Origin: Methylibium sp. NZG
GTDB lineage: Bacteria; Pseudomonadota; Gammaproteobacteria; Burkholderiales; Burkholderiaceae_C
Assembly: GCA_001263235.1 (NCBI GenBank)
Contig: LGRD01000030.1
Coordinates: forward strand, 62,001 to 126,000
Direction of reading: 5' to 3'
Length of the DNA: 64,000 nt
A program made the translations under genes and the position numbers. Below are positions 1 through 10,279 of this stretch, piece by piece. The notes beneath the pieces were generated by a model. The model did not search any database and was not told the origin of the DNA. It saw only the letters and a program-made list of their open reading frames with translations. Numbering within the stretch: position 1 is the stretch's first letter; the number at the start of each line of letters is the position of its first letter.

Positions 1-132
1 CGACCCCAACTCATCGAGCATGCCCACGGCGCGCCAGTACGAGCCTTCGCTGATGAACAACATCGCCACCGCCGCGATGCACGCCAGCGCAAGAACGAAA
101 GGGCTGCGCTTGACAATGCTCAAGACATCCAT
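1..132 (-). CDS. Probable membrane sensor kinase, N-terminal fragment
   Basis: Only the first 44 codons lie in the window; the gene continues off the left edge. It begins with a short basic stretch, then a hydrophobic segment at about residues 12-27, then a polar helix-like part containing SEGSYWRAVGMLDE. This resembles the first membrane segment and start of a CHASE3-type periplasmic sensor region. It is divergent from a NarL-type response regulator 59 bp away, so a sensor histidine kinase partner is the natural reading. No kinase domain is visible here, so the class is inferred from context. Confidence 0.5.
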   Translation of the reverse strand, partial: MDVLSIVKRSPFVLALACIAAVAMLFISEGSYWRAVGMLDELGS

Positions 133-191
133 TTCGGGCCTGTGATGAAAAAACGTGGGATCATCAAACGAGCCACAGCCAACCCACCGCC

Positions 192-824
192 ATGATTCGA
201 ATCGCCATCATCGACGACCACGCCATGATCCGCGCCGGGTTGAAGCAGTTCTTCGCCGACCAGATCGACTTCAAGGTCGTGGCCGAAGCCAGCAACGGTC
301 GCGACGCGCTCGACATCGTGCGCGCCGGCGAGGTCGACGTGATCCTGCTCGACATCTCGATGCCCGATCAAAGCGGCGTGGATGCGCTGGCCGCGATTCG
401 AGCGCGGGCGCCGGACCTGCCGGTGCTGATCCTGAGTGGGTTTCCGGAAGAGCATTACGCGACCACGCTGCTGCGCCAGGGCGCCAGCGGCTACTTGAAC
501 AAGGATTGCGACCCCGACGAAATCGTCAAGGCCATCCGCACCATCTACCGCGGCCGCAAGTACATCACCTCGGGCGTGGCTGAGCGGCTTGCCGACGGGC
601 TCAGCGGTGGCGGTGACAGGCCGCTTCATGAGCAGCTTTCCGAGCGCGAGCTGCAAGTCTTCTTGCGCCTGGCCAAGGGAGAGACCATCGGCAACATGGC
701 CGAGAGCATGTCGCTCAGCGTGAAGACAGTGAGCACCTATCGGACCCGTGTGATGGAGAAGATGAGGCTCGAGTCCAACAGCGACCTGACGTACTACGCG
801 CTGAAAAACGGGCTGATCCAGTAG
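192..824 (+). CDS. NarL/FixJ-family response regulator
   Basis: This is a 210-residue two-domain regulator. The receiver domain occupies about residues 1-120, with acidic residues D8 and D9 and the phospho-acceptor D54 in the stretch LLDISMPDQSG. A LuxR-type helix-turn-helix follows at about residues 147-205 (LSERELQVFLRLAKGE, then SVKTVSTYR). Length and order are normal for the family. It should be phosphorylated by a histidine kinase, probably the divergently encoded membrane protein at the left edge, and then bind DNA. Targets are unknown. The ATG at 192 gives the complete receiver start MIRIAIIDDH. Confidence 0.93.
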   Translation: MIRIAIIDDHAMIRAGLKQFFADQIDFKVVAEASNGRDALDIVRAGEVDVILLDISMPDQSGVDALAAIRARAPDLPVLILSGFPEEHYATTLLRQGASGYLNKDCDPDEIVKAIRTIYRGRKYITSGVAERLADGLSGGGDRPLHEQLSERELQVFLRLAKGETIGNMAESMSLSVKTVSTYRTRVMEKMRLESNSDLTYYALKNGLIQ

Positions 825-858
825 GGCTGACGGGGCGGCGCCAGCCGCGGGCGCTGCG

Positions 859-1281
859 TCATGACAGCACGCCCATGCCGCTGTCGCCGCCGTTGCCGGT
901 GGCGAGCTGGTTGCAGTACTGGATGAGCGCGTCGATGTCGTTCGACTTGTCGAACACCCTGTCGGCGCCCAGCGCGAGGCACCGGTTGCGCATGTCCTGG
1001 GTGGCGAAGTTGCTGAGCACCACCATCCTGGGCCGTGGGAGCGCCTGCTTTCTCACACCGCCGGCAGCACGCAACACACCCAAACCGGAGCCGCCCTTCA
1101 GGAAGATGTCGACGATCACCAAGTCGTATTGATTGCCGGCTTGCAACAGCCACTGCACCGCGGTCGTCTCGTCTTCAGCAGCCCCGACCACTTCGACCGG
1201 AACGAGTTCTTCCAGCGTGGCGATCAGGTTCTCGCGGATCACCTGACTGTCTTCAACGATGAAGGTCTTGAGCGGTGGCAT
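859..1281 (-). CDS. Stand-alone receiver (CheY-like) response regulator
   Basis: This single-domain regulator has about 140 residues and starts at MPPLKTFIVEDS. The acidic pair is E10/D11 and the phosphorylated aspartate is D58 in VIVDIFLKGGSG; a late lysine in FDKSND fits the conserved receiver lysine. There is no output domain, so it probably passes phosphate on or acts by protein contact. It is convergent with the NarL-type regulator, only 34 bp apart, and so may share the same sensor. The frame stays open upstream to 1428, but those residues do not look like receiver sequence, so the ATG at 1281 is preferred. Confidence 0.85.
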   Translation of the reverse strand: MPPLKTFIVEDSQVIRENLIATLEELVPVEVVGAAEDETTAVQWLLQAGNQYDLVIVDIFLKGGSGLGVLRAAGGVRKQALPRPRMVVLSNFATQDMRNRCLALGADRVFDKSNDIDALIQYCNQLATGNGGDSGMGVLS

Positions 1282-1586
1282 TGGCAGTTTCGTTGCGATC
1301 GAACCCGTCCCCCATGCCCGCGAACCGGCGTTGCGGCTGACATCTGAGGAGCAACGAATTGTGGCCGACAAGGTCGTGGTCATGGCAAATCTCGATGAAG
1401 TGTCGCGGCTGCCCTGGTTCAACGCCATAGGTTGGCCTCGCAGTGTCTTGTCGGACGATTCCTACGGTGTCGCTGGGCGCGCATCACTTGAAACTTTGTA
1501 GGACTGCAACTACAACGCCCGGCGGGCGGGGGCGGAGACTACCGGCAGAATGCGATCTTCTTCGGCTCCGACTCACCACGACCACC
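1282..1586. other. Intergenic region between divergent genes
   Basis: About 305 bp separate the receiver gene (minus) from the zinc dehydrogenase (plus). No convincing gene is seen. It holds a 20-bp dyad at 1496-1515 and presumably the promoters for both directions. The receiver frame stays open through part of it without family-like sequence. Confidence 0.6.
1496..1515. promoter_or_regulatory. Inverted repeat, possible operator
   Basis: TTGTAG and CTACAA form a perfect 6-bp dyad with an 8-base spacer, 71 bp before the zinc dehydrogenase start. Spacing and position suit a dimeric repressor or activator site. No factor can be named. Confidence 0.4.
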
Positions 1587-2660
1587 ATGGACGCACTCGT
1601 CATTCACGCTCCCGGCGACCTCCGCATCGAAGACGTGCCGACCCCCGAGGTGGGCGCCAGCCAAGTGCGCGTGCGGGTGCGTGCCGGCGGCATCTGCGGC
1701 TCGGACCTGCACTATTACCAGCACGGTGGCTTCGGCACCATCCGGATCCAGCAACCGATGGTGCTGGGGCACGAGGTGGCGGGCGTCGTCGAGGCCGTCG
1801 GCCCTGGCGTGGACACGCGGGTGAAAGGTCAGAGCGCAGGCCAAAGCGGCGGCCCGAGCGTGGGCACCCGCGTGGCGGTATGCCCCAGCCGGCCCTGTGG
1901 CACCTGCCGCTTCTGCCAACTCGGCCTGCAGAACCACTGCCTGGACATGCGCTACTACGGCAGCGCGATGCGCATGCCGCACGTGCAGGGGGCGTTCCGG
2001 CAAGAGATGGTGATCGAGGCGAACCAGGCCTTTGCGCTGGCCGACGGCATCAGTGACGCCGAGGGCGCGATGGCCGAGCCGCTGGCGGTGGCGCTGCACG
2101 CGGTCAACCGCGCCGGGCCGCTGCTGGGCAAGTCGGTGCTGGTGACGGGCTGCGGGCCGATCGGCGCCTTGACCATCATCGCTGCGCGGCGCGCCGGGGC
2201 CACGCACATCGTCGCGACCGACGTGGTGGCGCAGCCGTTGCGCAAGGCGGCCAAGGTCGGCGCCGACGAGACCATCAACGTGGCCGAGCAACCCGAAGCG
2301 CTGGCGCGTTACGGCGCTGACAAGGGCCAGTTCGACGTGCTGTTCGAGGCCAGCGGCAACGAACGTGCCTTGCGGTCGGCCTTCGAGGTGCTGCGCCCGC
2401 GTGGCGTGATCGTGCAAGTGGGCCTTTCGGCTGCCGAGCTGACCCTGCCGTTGAACACCTTGGTGGGCAAAGAGTTCGACCTGCGCGGCGCGTTTCGATT
2501 CCACGAGGAGTTCGGCGTCGCCGTGCAGCTCATCAACCAGGGCCTGGTGGACCTGAAGCCGCTCGTGTCGGCCACGCTGTCGTTCCGCGACGCGGGCCGC
2601 GCCTTTGCGCTCGCGGCCGACCGCACGCAGTCGATGAAGGTGCTGCTGAGCTTCGACTGA
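1587..2660 (+). CDS. Zinc-dependent alcohol/polyol dehydrogenase, L-idonate 5-dehydrogenase type
   Basis: A 357-residue medium-chain dehydrogenase. Catalytic zinc ligands are visible as C37 in GGICGSDLHYY and H62/E63 in LGHEVAG. The structural zinc lobe has the pattern C-x2-C-x2-C-x7-C at C104, C107, C110 and C118. The Rossmann motif TGCGPIGALT follows in the middle. The family oxidises secondary alcohols or sugar acids with NAD(P); the closest remembered subgroup is L-idonate 5-dehydrogenase, but the substrate is not proven. A short Gln/Gly/Ser-rich insertion sits just before the structural zinc lobe. The frame extends upstream, but MDALVIHAPGDLRIED is the family start. No gluconate-pathway genes are adjacent. 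Confidence 0.85.
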   Translation: MDALVIHAPGDLRIEDVPTPEVGASQVRVRVRAGGICGSDLHYYQHGGFGTIRIQQPMVLGHEVAGVVEAVGPGVDTRVKGQSAGQSGGPSVGTRVAVCPSRPCGTCRFCQLGLQNHCLDMRYYGSAMRMPHVQGAFRQEMVIEANQAFALADGISDAEGAMAEPLAVALHAVNRAGPLLGKSVLVTGCGPIGALTIIAARRAGATHIVATDVVAQPLRKAAKVGADETINVAEQPEALARYGADKGQFDVLFEASGNERALRSAFEVLRPRGVIVQVGLSAAELTLPLNTLVGKEFDLRGAFRFHEEFGVAVQLINQGLVDLKPLVSATLSFRDAGRAFALAADRTQSMKVLLSFD

Positions 2661-2697
2661 GGGCCCGGCGTTTCAAGTTGGGGAGGGGGATCAAGTG

Positions 2698-2960
2698 ATG
2701 CGGGCAGTGTTCGGTGTGCTGGGCTTGCTGGTGGTGCTGGCCATTGTGGGCGTGCTTGCCAAGAAGGCGTTGCAGCCGTTGCAGTTGCCAGCGCCGTCTG
2801 CGGCTGCGAGCGCAGCTGCCACAAGCTCTGCCACAAGCTCTGCGACAGGTGCTGCGCCGCCGCCTGCCCAAACGCCGGCCCAGCAGTCACGCCAACTGCA
2901 GAACCAGGTGAAAGACGAGCTGAACAAACTGATGCAGCAAGCGCCCGCGCGCGCCGAGCC

Positions 2961-2964
<4 letters not shown>
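2698..2964 (+). CDS. Small single-pass membrane protein, unknown function
   Basis: About 88 residues. A hydrophobic helix occupies residues 4-20 (FGVLGLLVVLAIVGVLA), followed by an Ala/Ser/Thr/Pro-rich linker and a polar end with QNQVKDELNKLMQQ that could form a short amphipathic helix. A purine-rich ribosome site (GGGGAGGGGG) precedes it. A GTG three bases upstream could also be the start. Its stop overlaps the start of the DUF2087 gene (ATGA), so the two are probably translated together. No known domain recognised. Confidence 0.7.
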
Positions 2965-4044
<1,080 letters not shown>

Positions 4045-4051
4045 CCTTGTG

Positions 4052-4990
4052 ATGACCCCACTCACCCTGTTCACCCCGGCCGGGGTGCTGGCGCAAGCCG
4101 CGCCGCTGCGGCTGGCCGCCAAGCGCCTCGCGGCGATGGGCTTTGCCGTGCAGATCGACGAAGACGCGCTGCGCAAGCACCAGCGTTTCGGAGGCGACGA
4201 CGACACGCGCCTGGCCGCCATCCACCGGGTGGCCCGTGCCGCGCCGAGCATCGCCATGGCCACGCGCGGTGGCTACGGTGTGACGAGGCTGCTGGGCCGC
4301 ATCGATTGGAAGCTGATCGTCCGAAGCATCGAGCGCGGCACACGCTGGGTCGGCCACAGCGATTTGACAGCGCTGCAACTCGGTCTGCTCGCGCACGTGC
4401 GCTCGCCCACCCAAGGCGTCAACTGGGCCGGCCCGATGGCCTGCTTCGACTTCGGCCGCGAGGCGCCTGAGCATGGCGAGAAGCGCATCGACGCGGTGGA
4501 CGAGATCACGCGCGACGTGTTCATCGAGGCGATGAGCGGCGAACTCGAAGCGGTGGGCTTTCGCACCGAAGCCGGCTTCGACGGGCTGCACGCCAAGGGC
4601 CCGCTTTGGGGTGGCAACCTGTGCATGGTCAATTCGCTGCTCGGCACGCCGCACTGGCCTCGCATCAAGGGCGGCGTGCTGTTCCTCGAAGACGTGAACG
4701 AGCACCCGTACCGAATCGAGCGCAGCCTGCTGCAGTTGCAGCAGGCGGGTGTGCTAGACGACCAGCGTGCCGTGCTGCTGGGCGCGTTCAACGCTTACAA
4801 GAAGTCGCCGCTGGACCGCGGCTACACCATGAAGAGCGTGGTCGAGCACCTGCGCTCGGTGAGCAAGACGCCGATCCTGACCGGCCTGCCGTTCGGCCAC
4901 GTGCCGACGAAGGTGTGCTTGCCGGTGGGTGCGCGCGTGACGCTGGCGGTGCAGGGGCGCGACGTGATGATCGGCTGGGCGCTCGATTGA
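4052..4990 (+). CDS. ldcA: Muramoyltetrapeptide (LD-)carboxypeptidase, family S66
   Basis: This enzyme removes the terminal D-alanine from recycled murein tetrapeptides. It has 312 residues, normal for LdcA. The Ser-Glu-His triad is visible: S103 in VGHSDLTALQ, E213 in VLFLEDVNEHPYR and H283 in GLPFGHVPTK. The N-terminal half has the RGGYGVTRLL segment seen in the family. No signal peptide is present, in line with the cytoplasmic recycling form. ATG at 4052 is 7 bp after tadA; a GTG one codon earlier is possible. Confidence 0.93.
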   Translation: MTPLTLFTPAGVLAQAAPLRLAAKRLAAMGFAVQIDEDALRKHQRFGGDDDTRLAAIHRVARAAPSIAMATRGGYGVTRLLGRIDWKLIVRSIERGTRWVGHSDLTALQLGLLAHVRSPTQGVNWAGPMACFDFGREAPEHGEKRIDAVDEITRDVFIEAMSGELEAVGFRTEAGFDGLHAKGPLWGGNLCMVNSLLGTPHWPRIKGGVLFLEDVNEHPYRIERSLLQLQQAGVLDDQRAVLLGAFNAYKKSPLDRGYTMKSVVEHLRSVSKTPILTGLPFGHVPTKVCLPVGARVTLAVQGRDVMIGWALD

Positions 4991-5015
4991 GCCGGCTGCC
5001 GCTGATCATGTGTCC

Positions 5016-5065
5016 CCGTTCGGGCTGAGCTTGTCGAAGCCCTTCGACGGGCTCAGGGCGAACGG
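5016..5065. repeat. REP-like palindromic element
   Basis: Two 24-base arms face each other across a 2-base gap, matching at 20 of 24 positions, with two of the four differences still able to form G-U pairs. The core reads GGGCTGAGCTTGTCGAAG against CTTCGACGGGCTCAGGGC. Similar palindromes are familiar as dispersed intergenic repeats in Burkholderiales. It lies between the ldcA stop and parC and could also act as a terminator, though there is no T-run. Confidence 0.6.
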
Positions 5066-5146
5066 TTCGAGCTCGCTAGCGGCTCGATGTTGCCCCCCTT
5101 TCGCGGATACTCCACGGCTTTTGCCGGAACCACCCCCCTTTCCTCC

Positions 5147-7504
5147 ATGAGCACGGAACCCGATTTGTTCGACCCACCGCCGCCGCCACCGAGCCCCCCC
5201 GCGCCTGCGCAGCCTCCGCCCTCTGAGCCAGACGACGCGATCACACTCGCGCACTACGCCGAACGCGCTTACCTGGAATACGCGCTGAGCGTCGTCAAGG
5301 GCCGCGCGCTGCCCGATGTGTGCGACGGCCAGAAGCCGGTGCAGCGGCGCATCCTGTATTCGATGGAGCGCATGGGGCTGAGCTTTGCCGGCACGACCGG
5401 CGCGCGGCCGGTCAAGAGCGCGCGCGTGGTGGGCGACGTGCTGGGCCGCTTTCACCCGCACGGCGACCAGGCGGCGTACGACGCGCTCGTGCGCATGGCG
5501 CAGGATTTTTCGCAGCGCTACCCGCTGATCGACGGCCAAGGCAACTTCGGCTCGCGCGACGGCGATGGCGCTGCGGCCATGCGCTACACCGAGGCGCGCC
5601 TGGCGCCGATCACACGGCTGCTGCTGGACGAGATCGACGAAGGCACGGTCGACTTCACGCCCAACTACGACGGCTCGACGCAAGAGCCCAAGCAGTTGCC
5701 CGGCCGCCTGCCGTTCGTCTTGCTCAACGGCGCGAGCGGCATTGCGGTGGGGTTGGCCACCGAGATCCCGTCGCACAACCTGCGCGAGGTGGCTGCGGCC
5801 GCGGTGGCGCTGCTGAAGAACGACAAGCTCGGTGCCGATGAACTCGCGGCGCTGATCCCCGGGCCCGACTACCCGGGCGGCGGCCAGATCATCAGCAGCA
5901 CCGAGGACATTCGCGCTGCCTACGCCAGCGGCCGAGGCAGCCTGAAGGTGCGCGCGCGCTGGAAGATCGAGGACCTGGCAAGGAGCCAATGGAATCTGGT
6001 GGTCACCGAACTGCCCCCCGGCACCAGCACGCAGAAGGTGCTGGAGGAAATCGAGGAGCTGACGAACCCGAAGGTCAAGGCCGGCAAGAAGGCGTTGGGC
6101 GCTGAGCAAGTGCAGCTCAAGACCACCGTGCTGGCGGTGCTCGACGCGGTGCGTGATGAGTCGAGCAAGGACGCACCGGTGCGCCTCGTCTTCGAGCCGA
6201 AGACCAGCCGCATCGACCAGAACGAGCTGATCACCACACTGCTGGCCCACACCAGCCTGGAGAGCTCAGCGCCGATCAACCTGACGATGATCGGCGCCGA
6301 CGGCCGGCCGACCCAGAAGAGCCTGCGCCAGATGCTGGTGGAGTGGCTGCAGTTCCGCATGGCAACCGTGCAGCGACGCTCGCAGCACCGGCTGAACAAG
6401 GTACTCGACCGCATCCACGTGCTCGAAGGCCGGCAGCTCGTGCTGCTCAACATCGACGAGGTGATTCGCATCATCCGTGCGGCCGACGAGCCGAAGCCGG
6501 CGCTGATCGCGCGCTTCAAGCTGAGCGATCGGCAGGCGGAGGACATCCTCGAAATTCGGCTGCGGCAGCTCGCGCGGCTCGAAGCCATCAAGATCGAGCA
6601 GGAACTCAAGGAGCTGCGCGGCGAGCAGGGCAAGCTGGAGGACATCCTCAACAGCCCGGCCACGTTGAAGCGCACGGTGATCAAGGAGATCGAGGCCGAC
6701 GCCAAGCAGCACGGCGACGAGCGCCGCACGCTGATCCAGGAAGAGAAGAAGGCCGTCGCCGAAGTGAAGGTGATCGACGAGCCGGTGACGGTGGTCGTCA
6801 GCATGAAGGGCTGGGTGCGTGCGCTGAAGGGCCACGAGGTCGAGAGCACGGCGCTGACTTTCAAGGCGGGCGATGCGCTGTACGGCACCTTCCAGTGCCG
6901 CAGCGTCGATGCGCTGCTGGTGTTCGGCTCCAACGGGCGCGTGTACTCGACCGGCGTGAGCCTGCTGCCCGGCGGGCGCGGCGACGGCCAGCCGATCACC
7001 AGCGTGATCGACCTGGAGTCGGGCACGCAGGTGGTGCACTACCTCGCCGGCCCGGCAACGCAGACTGTGCTGTTGGCCGGAACCGGCGGCTTCGGGCTGC
7101 TGGCGCGCGTGGGCGACCTGGTGTCGCGCCAGAAGGGCGGCAAGGCCTTCCTGAGCCTGGAAGCCGACGAGAAACCGCTGCCGCCGAGCGTGGCCGATGG
7201 CGCGCAGCGCGTCGCGTGCCTCACGCTCGCAGGCCGCTTGCTGGTGTTCGGCGTCGACGAGCTGAAGCTGCAGGCCAATGGCGGGCGCGGCCTGACGCTG
7301 ATCGACCTGGAGCAGAAAGACGCGCTCGTCAGCGTCGCCGCATTCGGCCAGGTGCTTCAGGTGCTGGGCACCGCGCGGGGCGGCAAGCCGAAGGAGGAGT
7401 TGCTCAGAGGTGCGGCGCTGACGCTCTACGGGGGCAAGCGGGCGCGCAAGGGCAGGGCGCAGGATGTGATGCAGAAGGCGATGCGGGTGGTGAAGGTGGA
7501 TTGA
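5147..7504 (+). CDS. parC: DNA topoisomerase IV subunit A
   Basis: ParC is the DNA-breaking subunit that, with ParE, decatenates daughter chromosomes. The 785-residue protein shows the breakage-reunion domain ([32 protein letters not shown]) with the catalytic tyrosine Y147 in [10 protein letters not shown], then a coiled tower and a C-terminal beta-pinwheel. The N-terminus carries about 30 extra residues, mostly proline, compared with E. coli ParC. The C-terminal domain lacks an obvious GyrA box (QRRGGRG), supporting ParC over GyrA. parE is not next to it. The start at 5147 follows the REP-like palindrome; upstream in-frame codons give no family-like sequence. Confidence 0.94.
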   Translation: MSTEPDLFDPPPPPPSPPAPAQPPPSEPDDAITLAHYAERAYLEYALSVVKGRALPDVCDGQKPVQRRILYSMERMGLSFAGTTGARPVKSARVVGDVLGRFHPHGDQAAYDALVRMAQDFSQRYPLIDGQGNFGSRDGDGAAAMRYTEARLAPITRLLLDEIDEGTVDFTPNYDGSTQEPKQLPGRLPFVLLNGASGIAVGLATEIPSHNLREVAAAAVALLKNDKLGADELAALIPGPDYPGGGQIISSTEDIRAAYASGRGSLKVRARWKIEDLARSQWNLVVTELPPGTSTQKVLEEIEELTNPKVKAGKKALGAEQVQLKTTVLAVLDAVRDESSKDAPVRLVFEPKTSRIDQNELITTLLAHTSLESSAPINLTMIGADGRPTQKSLRQMLVEWLQFRMATVQRRSQHRLNKVLDRIHVLEGRQLVLLNIDEVIRIIRAADEPKPALIARFKLSDRQAEDILEIRLRQLARLEAIKIEQELKELRGEQGKLEDILNSPATLKRTVIKEIEADAKQHGDERRTLIQEEKKAVAEVKVIDEPVTVVVSMKGWVRALKGHEVESTALTFKAGDALYGTFQCRSVDALLVFGSNGRVYSTGVSLLPGGRGDGQPITSVIDLESGTQVVHYLAGPATQTVLLAGTGGFGLLARVGDLVSRQKGGKAFLSLEADEKPLPPSVADGAQRVACLTLAGRLLVFGVDELKLQANGGRGLTLIDLEQKDALVSVAAFGQVLQVLGTARGGKPKEELLRGAALTLYGGKRARKGRAQDVMQKAMRVVKVD

Positions 7505-7540
7505 TGTTGGATGCGCCTGGACCGATGTAGCTATGAAATA

Positions 7541-7546
7541 TATACT
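7541..7546 (+). promoter_or_regulatory. AT-rich -10-like element before vapB
   Basis: TATACT sits inside an AT-rich island (AAATATATACTTTGG) that stands out from the GC-rich surroundings, 31 bp before the vapB start. No clear -35 is seen. VapB-type antitoxins usually bind AT-rich sites in their own promoters, so autoregulation here is likely but inferred. Confidence 0.45.
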
Positions 7547-7576
7547 TTGGTCCATTGAGATTCCAGGGGTGCTTGA

Positions 7577-7819
7577 ATGAGTCTTGCCAAGATATTCACC
7601 CACGGCGGCAGCCAGGCCGTGCGCCTGCCCAAGGAGTTTCGTTTCGAGAGCACGGAGGTGAACGTGCGCCGGGTCGGCAACGACGTGGTGCTCAGCGCCC
7701 GCGCGCCAGCCGGCGCGCAGGCGCTGATCGACGCGCTGTCGGCGTTCGAGCCCGGCGTGCGGCTGCAACGCGAGCAGCCGGCCATGCAGGAACGTGCCGC
7801 CATCGAACCGAGGCGCTGA
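7577..7819 (+). CDS. vapB: VapB-type antitoxin, AbrB/MazE-like DNA-binding fold
   Basis: 80 residues. The N-terminal swapped-hairpin DNA-binding domain is recognisable from [20 protein letters not shown], the usual VapB opening. The C-terminal half should wrap the toxin. It is followed directly by a PIN-domain toxin, with the stop and next start sharing one base (TGATG). It should neutralise VapC and repress the operon through the AT-rich promoter upstream. Confidence 0.88.
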   Translation: MSLAKIFTHGGSQAVRLPKEFRFESTEVNVRRVGNDVVLSARAPAGAQALIDALSAFEPGVRLQREQPAMQERAAIEPRR

Positions 7820-8223
7820 TGCGGTACATGCTCGATACCGACATCTGCATCTACACCATCAACGAGCGACCGGCGTCCGTGCTGCAGGCCTTCCGCGCAC
7901 ACGAGAGCGCCGGCCTGGGCATCTCCTCGATCACGGCGGCTGAACTGTTCTATGGTGTGGCGCGCACGGGCTCGGCACGCAATCTCGACGCGCTCAGGCG
8001 CTTTCTGTCTGCACTCGAAGTAGCCGACTTCGACGGCAGTGCCGCCGAGGTCAGCGGGTCGGTTCGGTCCTGGCTGTCAGCCCAGGGGACGCCCATCGGT
8101 CCCTATGACACCTTGATCGCCGCTCACGCGCAGGCGCTGGGCGTCACGCTGGTGACGAACAACACGCGCGAGTTCGAGCGCGTGCCGGGCTTGCGGGTTG
8201 AGAACTGGGCATCGACCGAGTGA
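7819..8223 (+). CDS. vapC: VapC-family PIN-domain ribonuclease toxin
   Basis: 134 residues, the normal length for VapC toxins, which cleave RNA (often tRNA) when free of antitoxin. The PIN acidic cluster is present: D6 in [10 protein letters not shown]42 in ITAAELFYG and D97 in GPYDTLIAAHA, with N115 in VTNNTREFERVPGL. The set looks intact, so the toxin is probably active. Start at 7819 overlaps the vapB stop, and its own stop overlaps the start of an amidohydrolase gene, giving a three-gene coupled unit. Confidence 0.92.
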   Translation: MRYMLDTDICIYTINERPASVLQAFRAHESAGLGISSITAAELFYGVARTGSARNLDALRRFLSALEVADFDGSAAEVSGSVRSWLSAQGTPIGPYDTLIAAHAQALGVTLVTNNTREFERVPGLRVENWASTE

Positions 8224-9023
8224 TGAGCCTCACAGTTCACACCGTGCCACCTCCCCGCGTCTTTCCGGTTCTCGCCATCGCACAGATTCCCATGTACTGG
8301 GAGATCAGCGAGAACGTCGAAGCCATGAAGCGCGCCCTTTCTGTTGCCAAGCGTGTCGGGGCAACTCATTGCGCGTTCTCTGAGCTTGCCATCACAGGCT
8401 TTCACAGGCGCGTCGCAGAGTGGGCCAAGCCAGAGGTCTCAGAACCTGCTGTCGCCGAGATACGCCGCGTCGCCGCAGAGCTTCACATCTCCGCAGTCTT
8501 CGGTGCACCGACCTATTCCGAAGCCGGCCGCCTCAACAGCCATCTCTTTGTCGCGCCAGATGGAACGCTCGCGGGAACTGTCAGCAAGATTGGCCTTACC
8601 GCACCGGAAGCGACCTTCTTCGTCCCCGGAGATTCACGGCCCGTTTTGGAGCTTTCCGGCATTCGTTGCACCGCGGTCATCTGCCGCGAAATCGAAGACC
8701 AGACAGAAGTGATGCATCAGCTTGCCAGCAGCAAAGTCGGGGTGATCTTCTGGCCAGGCCAAATGCGCCCGGACCCTGAGAAGCCTGTTCAAGATCCTCC
8801 TGAACACGTTGTTCAGGCACAAAACCTTGCCCGGCAACTGGGTGCATTTGTAGTTCAGACGAACTGGCCCAACGCACTCAATCGGCCCGAGGAGAGTGAA
8901 AACACAGGTCACAGCGCTTGTATCGGCCCGACGGGCGACCTTCTGTTTCGCTTGCCGAAGCAAGGGTTCGGTCTTGCCGCCTTTACCCTGGGAGAGAAGT
9001 CCTTTCGCTGGTACCCCGCCTGA
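8223..9023 (+). CDS. Nitrilase-superfamily carbon-nitrogen hydrolase
   Basis: 266 residues with the superfamily catalytic triad: E54 in FSELAITGF, K122 in TVSKIGLT and C154 in AVICREIEDQ. These enzymes hydrolyse amides, carbamoyl compounds or nitriles; the substrate here cannot be told. The start overlaps the vapC stop (TGATG), so it is translationally coupled to the toxin-antitoxin pair. By eye its third codon positions are clearly richer in A/T than in flanking genes, suggesting acquisition by transfer. It could be a passenger that the vapBC pair landed beside, or a third operon member. Confidence 0.85.
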   Translation: MSLTVHTVPPPRVFPVLAIAQIPMYWEISENVEAMKRALSVAKRVGATHCAFSELAITGFHRRVAEWAKPEVSEPAVAEIRRVAAELHISAVFGAPTYSEAGRLNSHLFVAPDGTLAGTVSKIGLTAPEATFFVPGDSRPVLELSGIRCTAVICREIEDQTEVMHQLASSKVGVIFWPGQMRPDPEKPVQDPPEHVVQAQNLARQLGAFVVQTNWPNALNRPEESENTGHSACIGPTGDLLFRLPKQGFGLAAFTLGEKSFRWYPA

Positions 9024-9082
9024 CGGCGATGTGAAGCCACTGGCGGCACATTTGTCTGTCTGCCTCGCAAGCCAAGTCTCAT

Positions 9083-10129
9083 ATGCCAACCGACCCTGTC
9101 CTGCAGATCAAGCCCCTCGGCTTCCCCTGGGAAACGATCGATCCGTTCCTGTTCTGCGTCTACCACGACGACGCGTACCCGAAAGGCAACGGCCGCTTCG
9201 GCCCCGACGCGTCGCTCGCCGGGCGCGACTTGGGGCAGGACTTTGTGGAGAAGGACGGCTGGCGCATGTACCACGGCATGAGCGTGCCGGGCTTTCCGTC
9301 GCACCCGCACCGTGGCTTCGAGACGGTGACGATCTTGCGCAAGGGCTTGATCGACCACTCCGATTCGCTCGGCGCGACCGCGCGCTTCGGTGGCGGCGAC
9401 GTGCAATGGCTCACCGCCGGGCGCGGCATCGTGCATGCCGAGATGTTCCCGTTGCTCGACACCGTTGAACCCAACCCGCTCGAACTCTTCCAAATCTGGC
9501 TCAACCTGCCGGCGCGCAGCAAGATGGCGGCGCCGCACTTCACGATGTTGTGGTCGCAGGACATTCCTCGGCATGTGGCAACAGACGAAACGGGCCGCCG
9601 TACCGAGGTGGCCTGCATCGCCGGCCGTTTGGGCGAGCCGGGTGTTCAAACGCCGCTGCCGCCGCCCGACTCGTGGGCGTCGCAGCCCGAAGCCGACGTG
9701 GCGATCTGGACCGTGAAGATGGCTCCGGGCGCGCGTTGGACGCTGCCGTCGGCAACAGGCGCCGGCACGCGCCGCTCGCTTTACTTCTTCAAGGGTCGCA
9801 GCGTGACGCTGGCCGGCCAGGTGCTCGACCGTCATGCCGCGGTCGAACTGCTTGCCGCGCAGCCCGTCGAAATCGTCAACGGCGATGAGACCGCCGAGTT
9901 CCTGCTGCTTCAGGGCCGCCCCATCGGCGAGCCGGTGGCGCAGTACGGCCCGTTCGTGATGAACACGCGGCAAGAGCTGCAGCAGGCTTTCGACGACTAC
10001 CAGCGCACCCAGTTCGGCGGCTGGCCCTGGCCCGACAACGCGCCGGTGCACGGCAGCGCGCCGGAGCGTTTTGCGAGGCACGCCGACGGGCGCGTGGAGC
10101 GCTGCCCGGCGGTCGGCAAGCCCGGGTGA
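9083..10129 (+). CDS. Pirin-family cupin protein
   Basis: 348 residues, slightly longer than the common 230-300. The pirin metal site is complete: H74 and H76 in FPSHPHRGFETVT, H118 and E120 in RGIVHAEMF. Pirins are bicupin iron proteins; some have quercetinase activity and some act as regulatory partners, so the role here is open. Start at ATG 9083. It is followed by the 253-bp control region of isocitrate lyase. Confidence 0.9.
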   Translation: MPTDPVLQIKPLGFPWETIDPFLFCVYHDDAYPKGNGRFGPDASLAGRDLGQDFVEKDGWRMYHGMSVPGFPSHPHRGFETVTILRKGLIDHSDSLGATARFGGGDVQWLTAGRGIVHAEMFPLLDTVEPNPLELFQIWLNLPARSKMAAPHFTMLWSQDIPRHVATDETGRRTEVACIAGRLGEPGVQTPLPPPDSWASQPEADVAIWTVKMAPGARWTLPSATGAGTRRSLYFFKGRSVTLAGQVLDRHAAVELLAAQPVEIVNGDETAEFLLLQGRPIGEPVAQYGPFVMNTRQELQQAFDDYQRTQFGGWPWPDNAPVHGSAPERFARHADGRVERCPAVGKPG

Positions 10130-10279
10130 TGCCGCCGCTTCCCGGATCGGGGAGCAGGCCTTTCGGCATATGGAATTGCGAGATGTTGCGCCGCCGCAGA
10201 ATTTCTCATTGTGAGGAGAAGCCTTCCGTATCCCGGAATGCCCAGATCGACTTCTTGATTTCATTAAGCAATATTTCTA

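Noticed and set aside
5147-7504. Identification as gyrA rather than parC
   Set aside because: No obvious GyrA box is visible in the C-terminal domain and the length of 785 residues fits ParC better.
6266-7768. Minus-strand frame of 500 codons over parC
   Set aside because: Antisense to the C-terminal domain of ParC and without family features.
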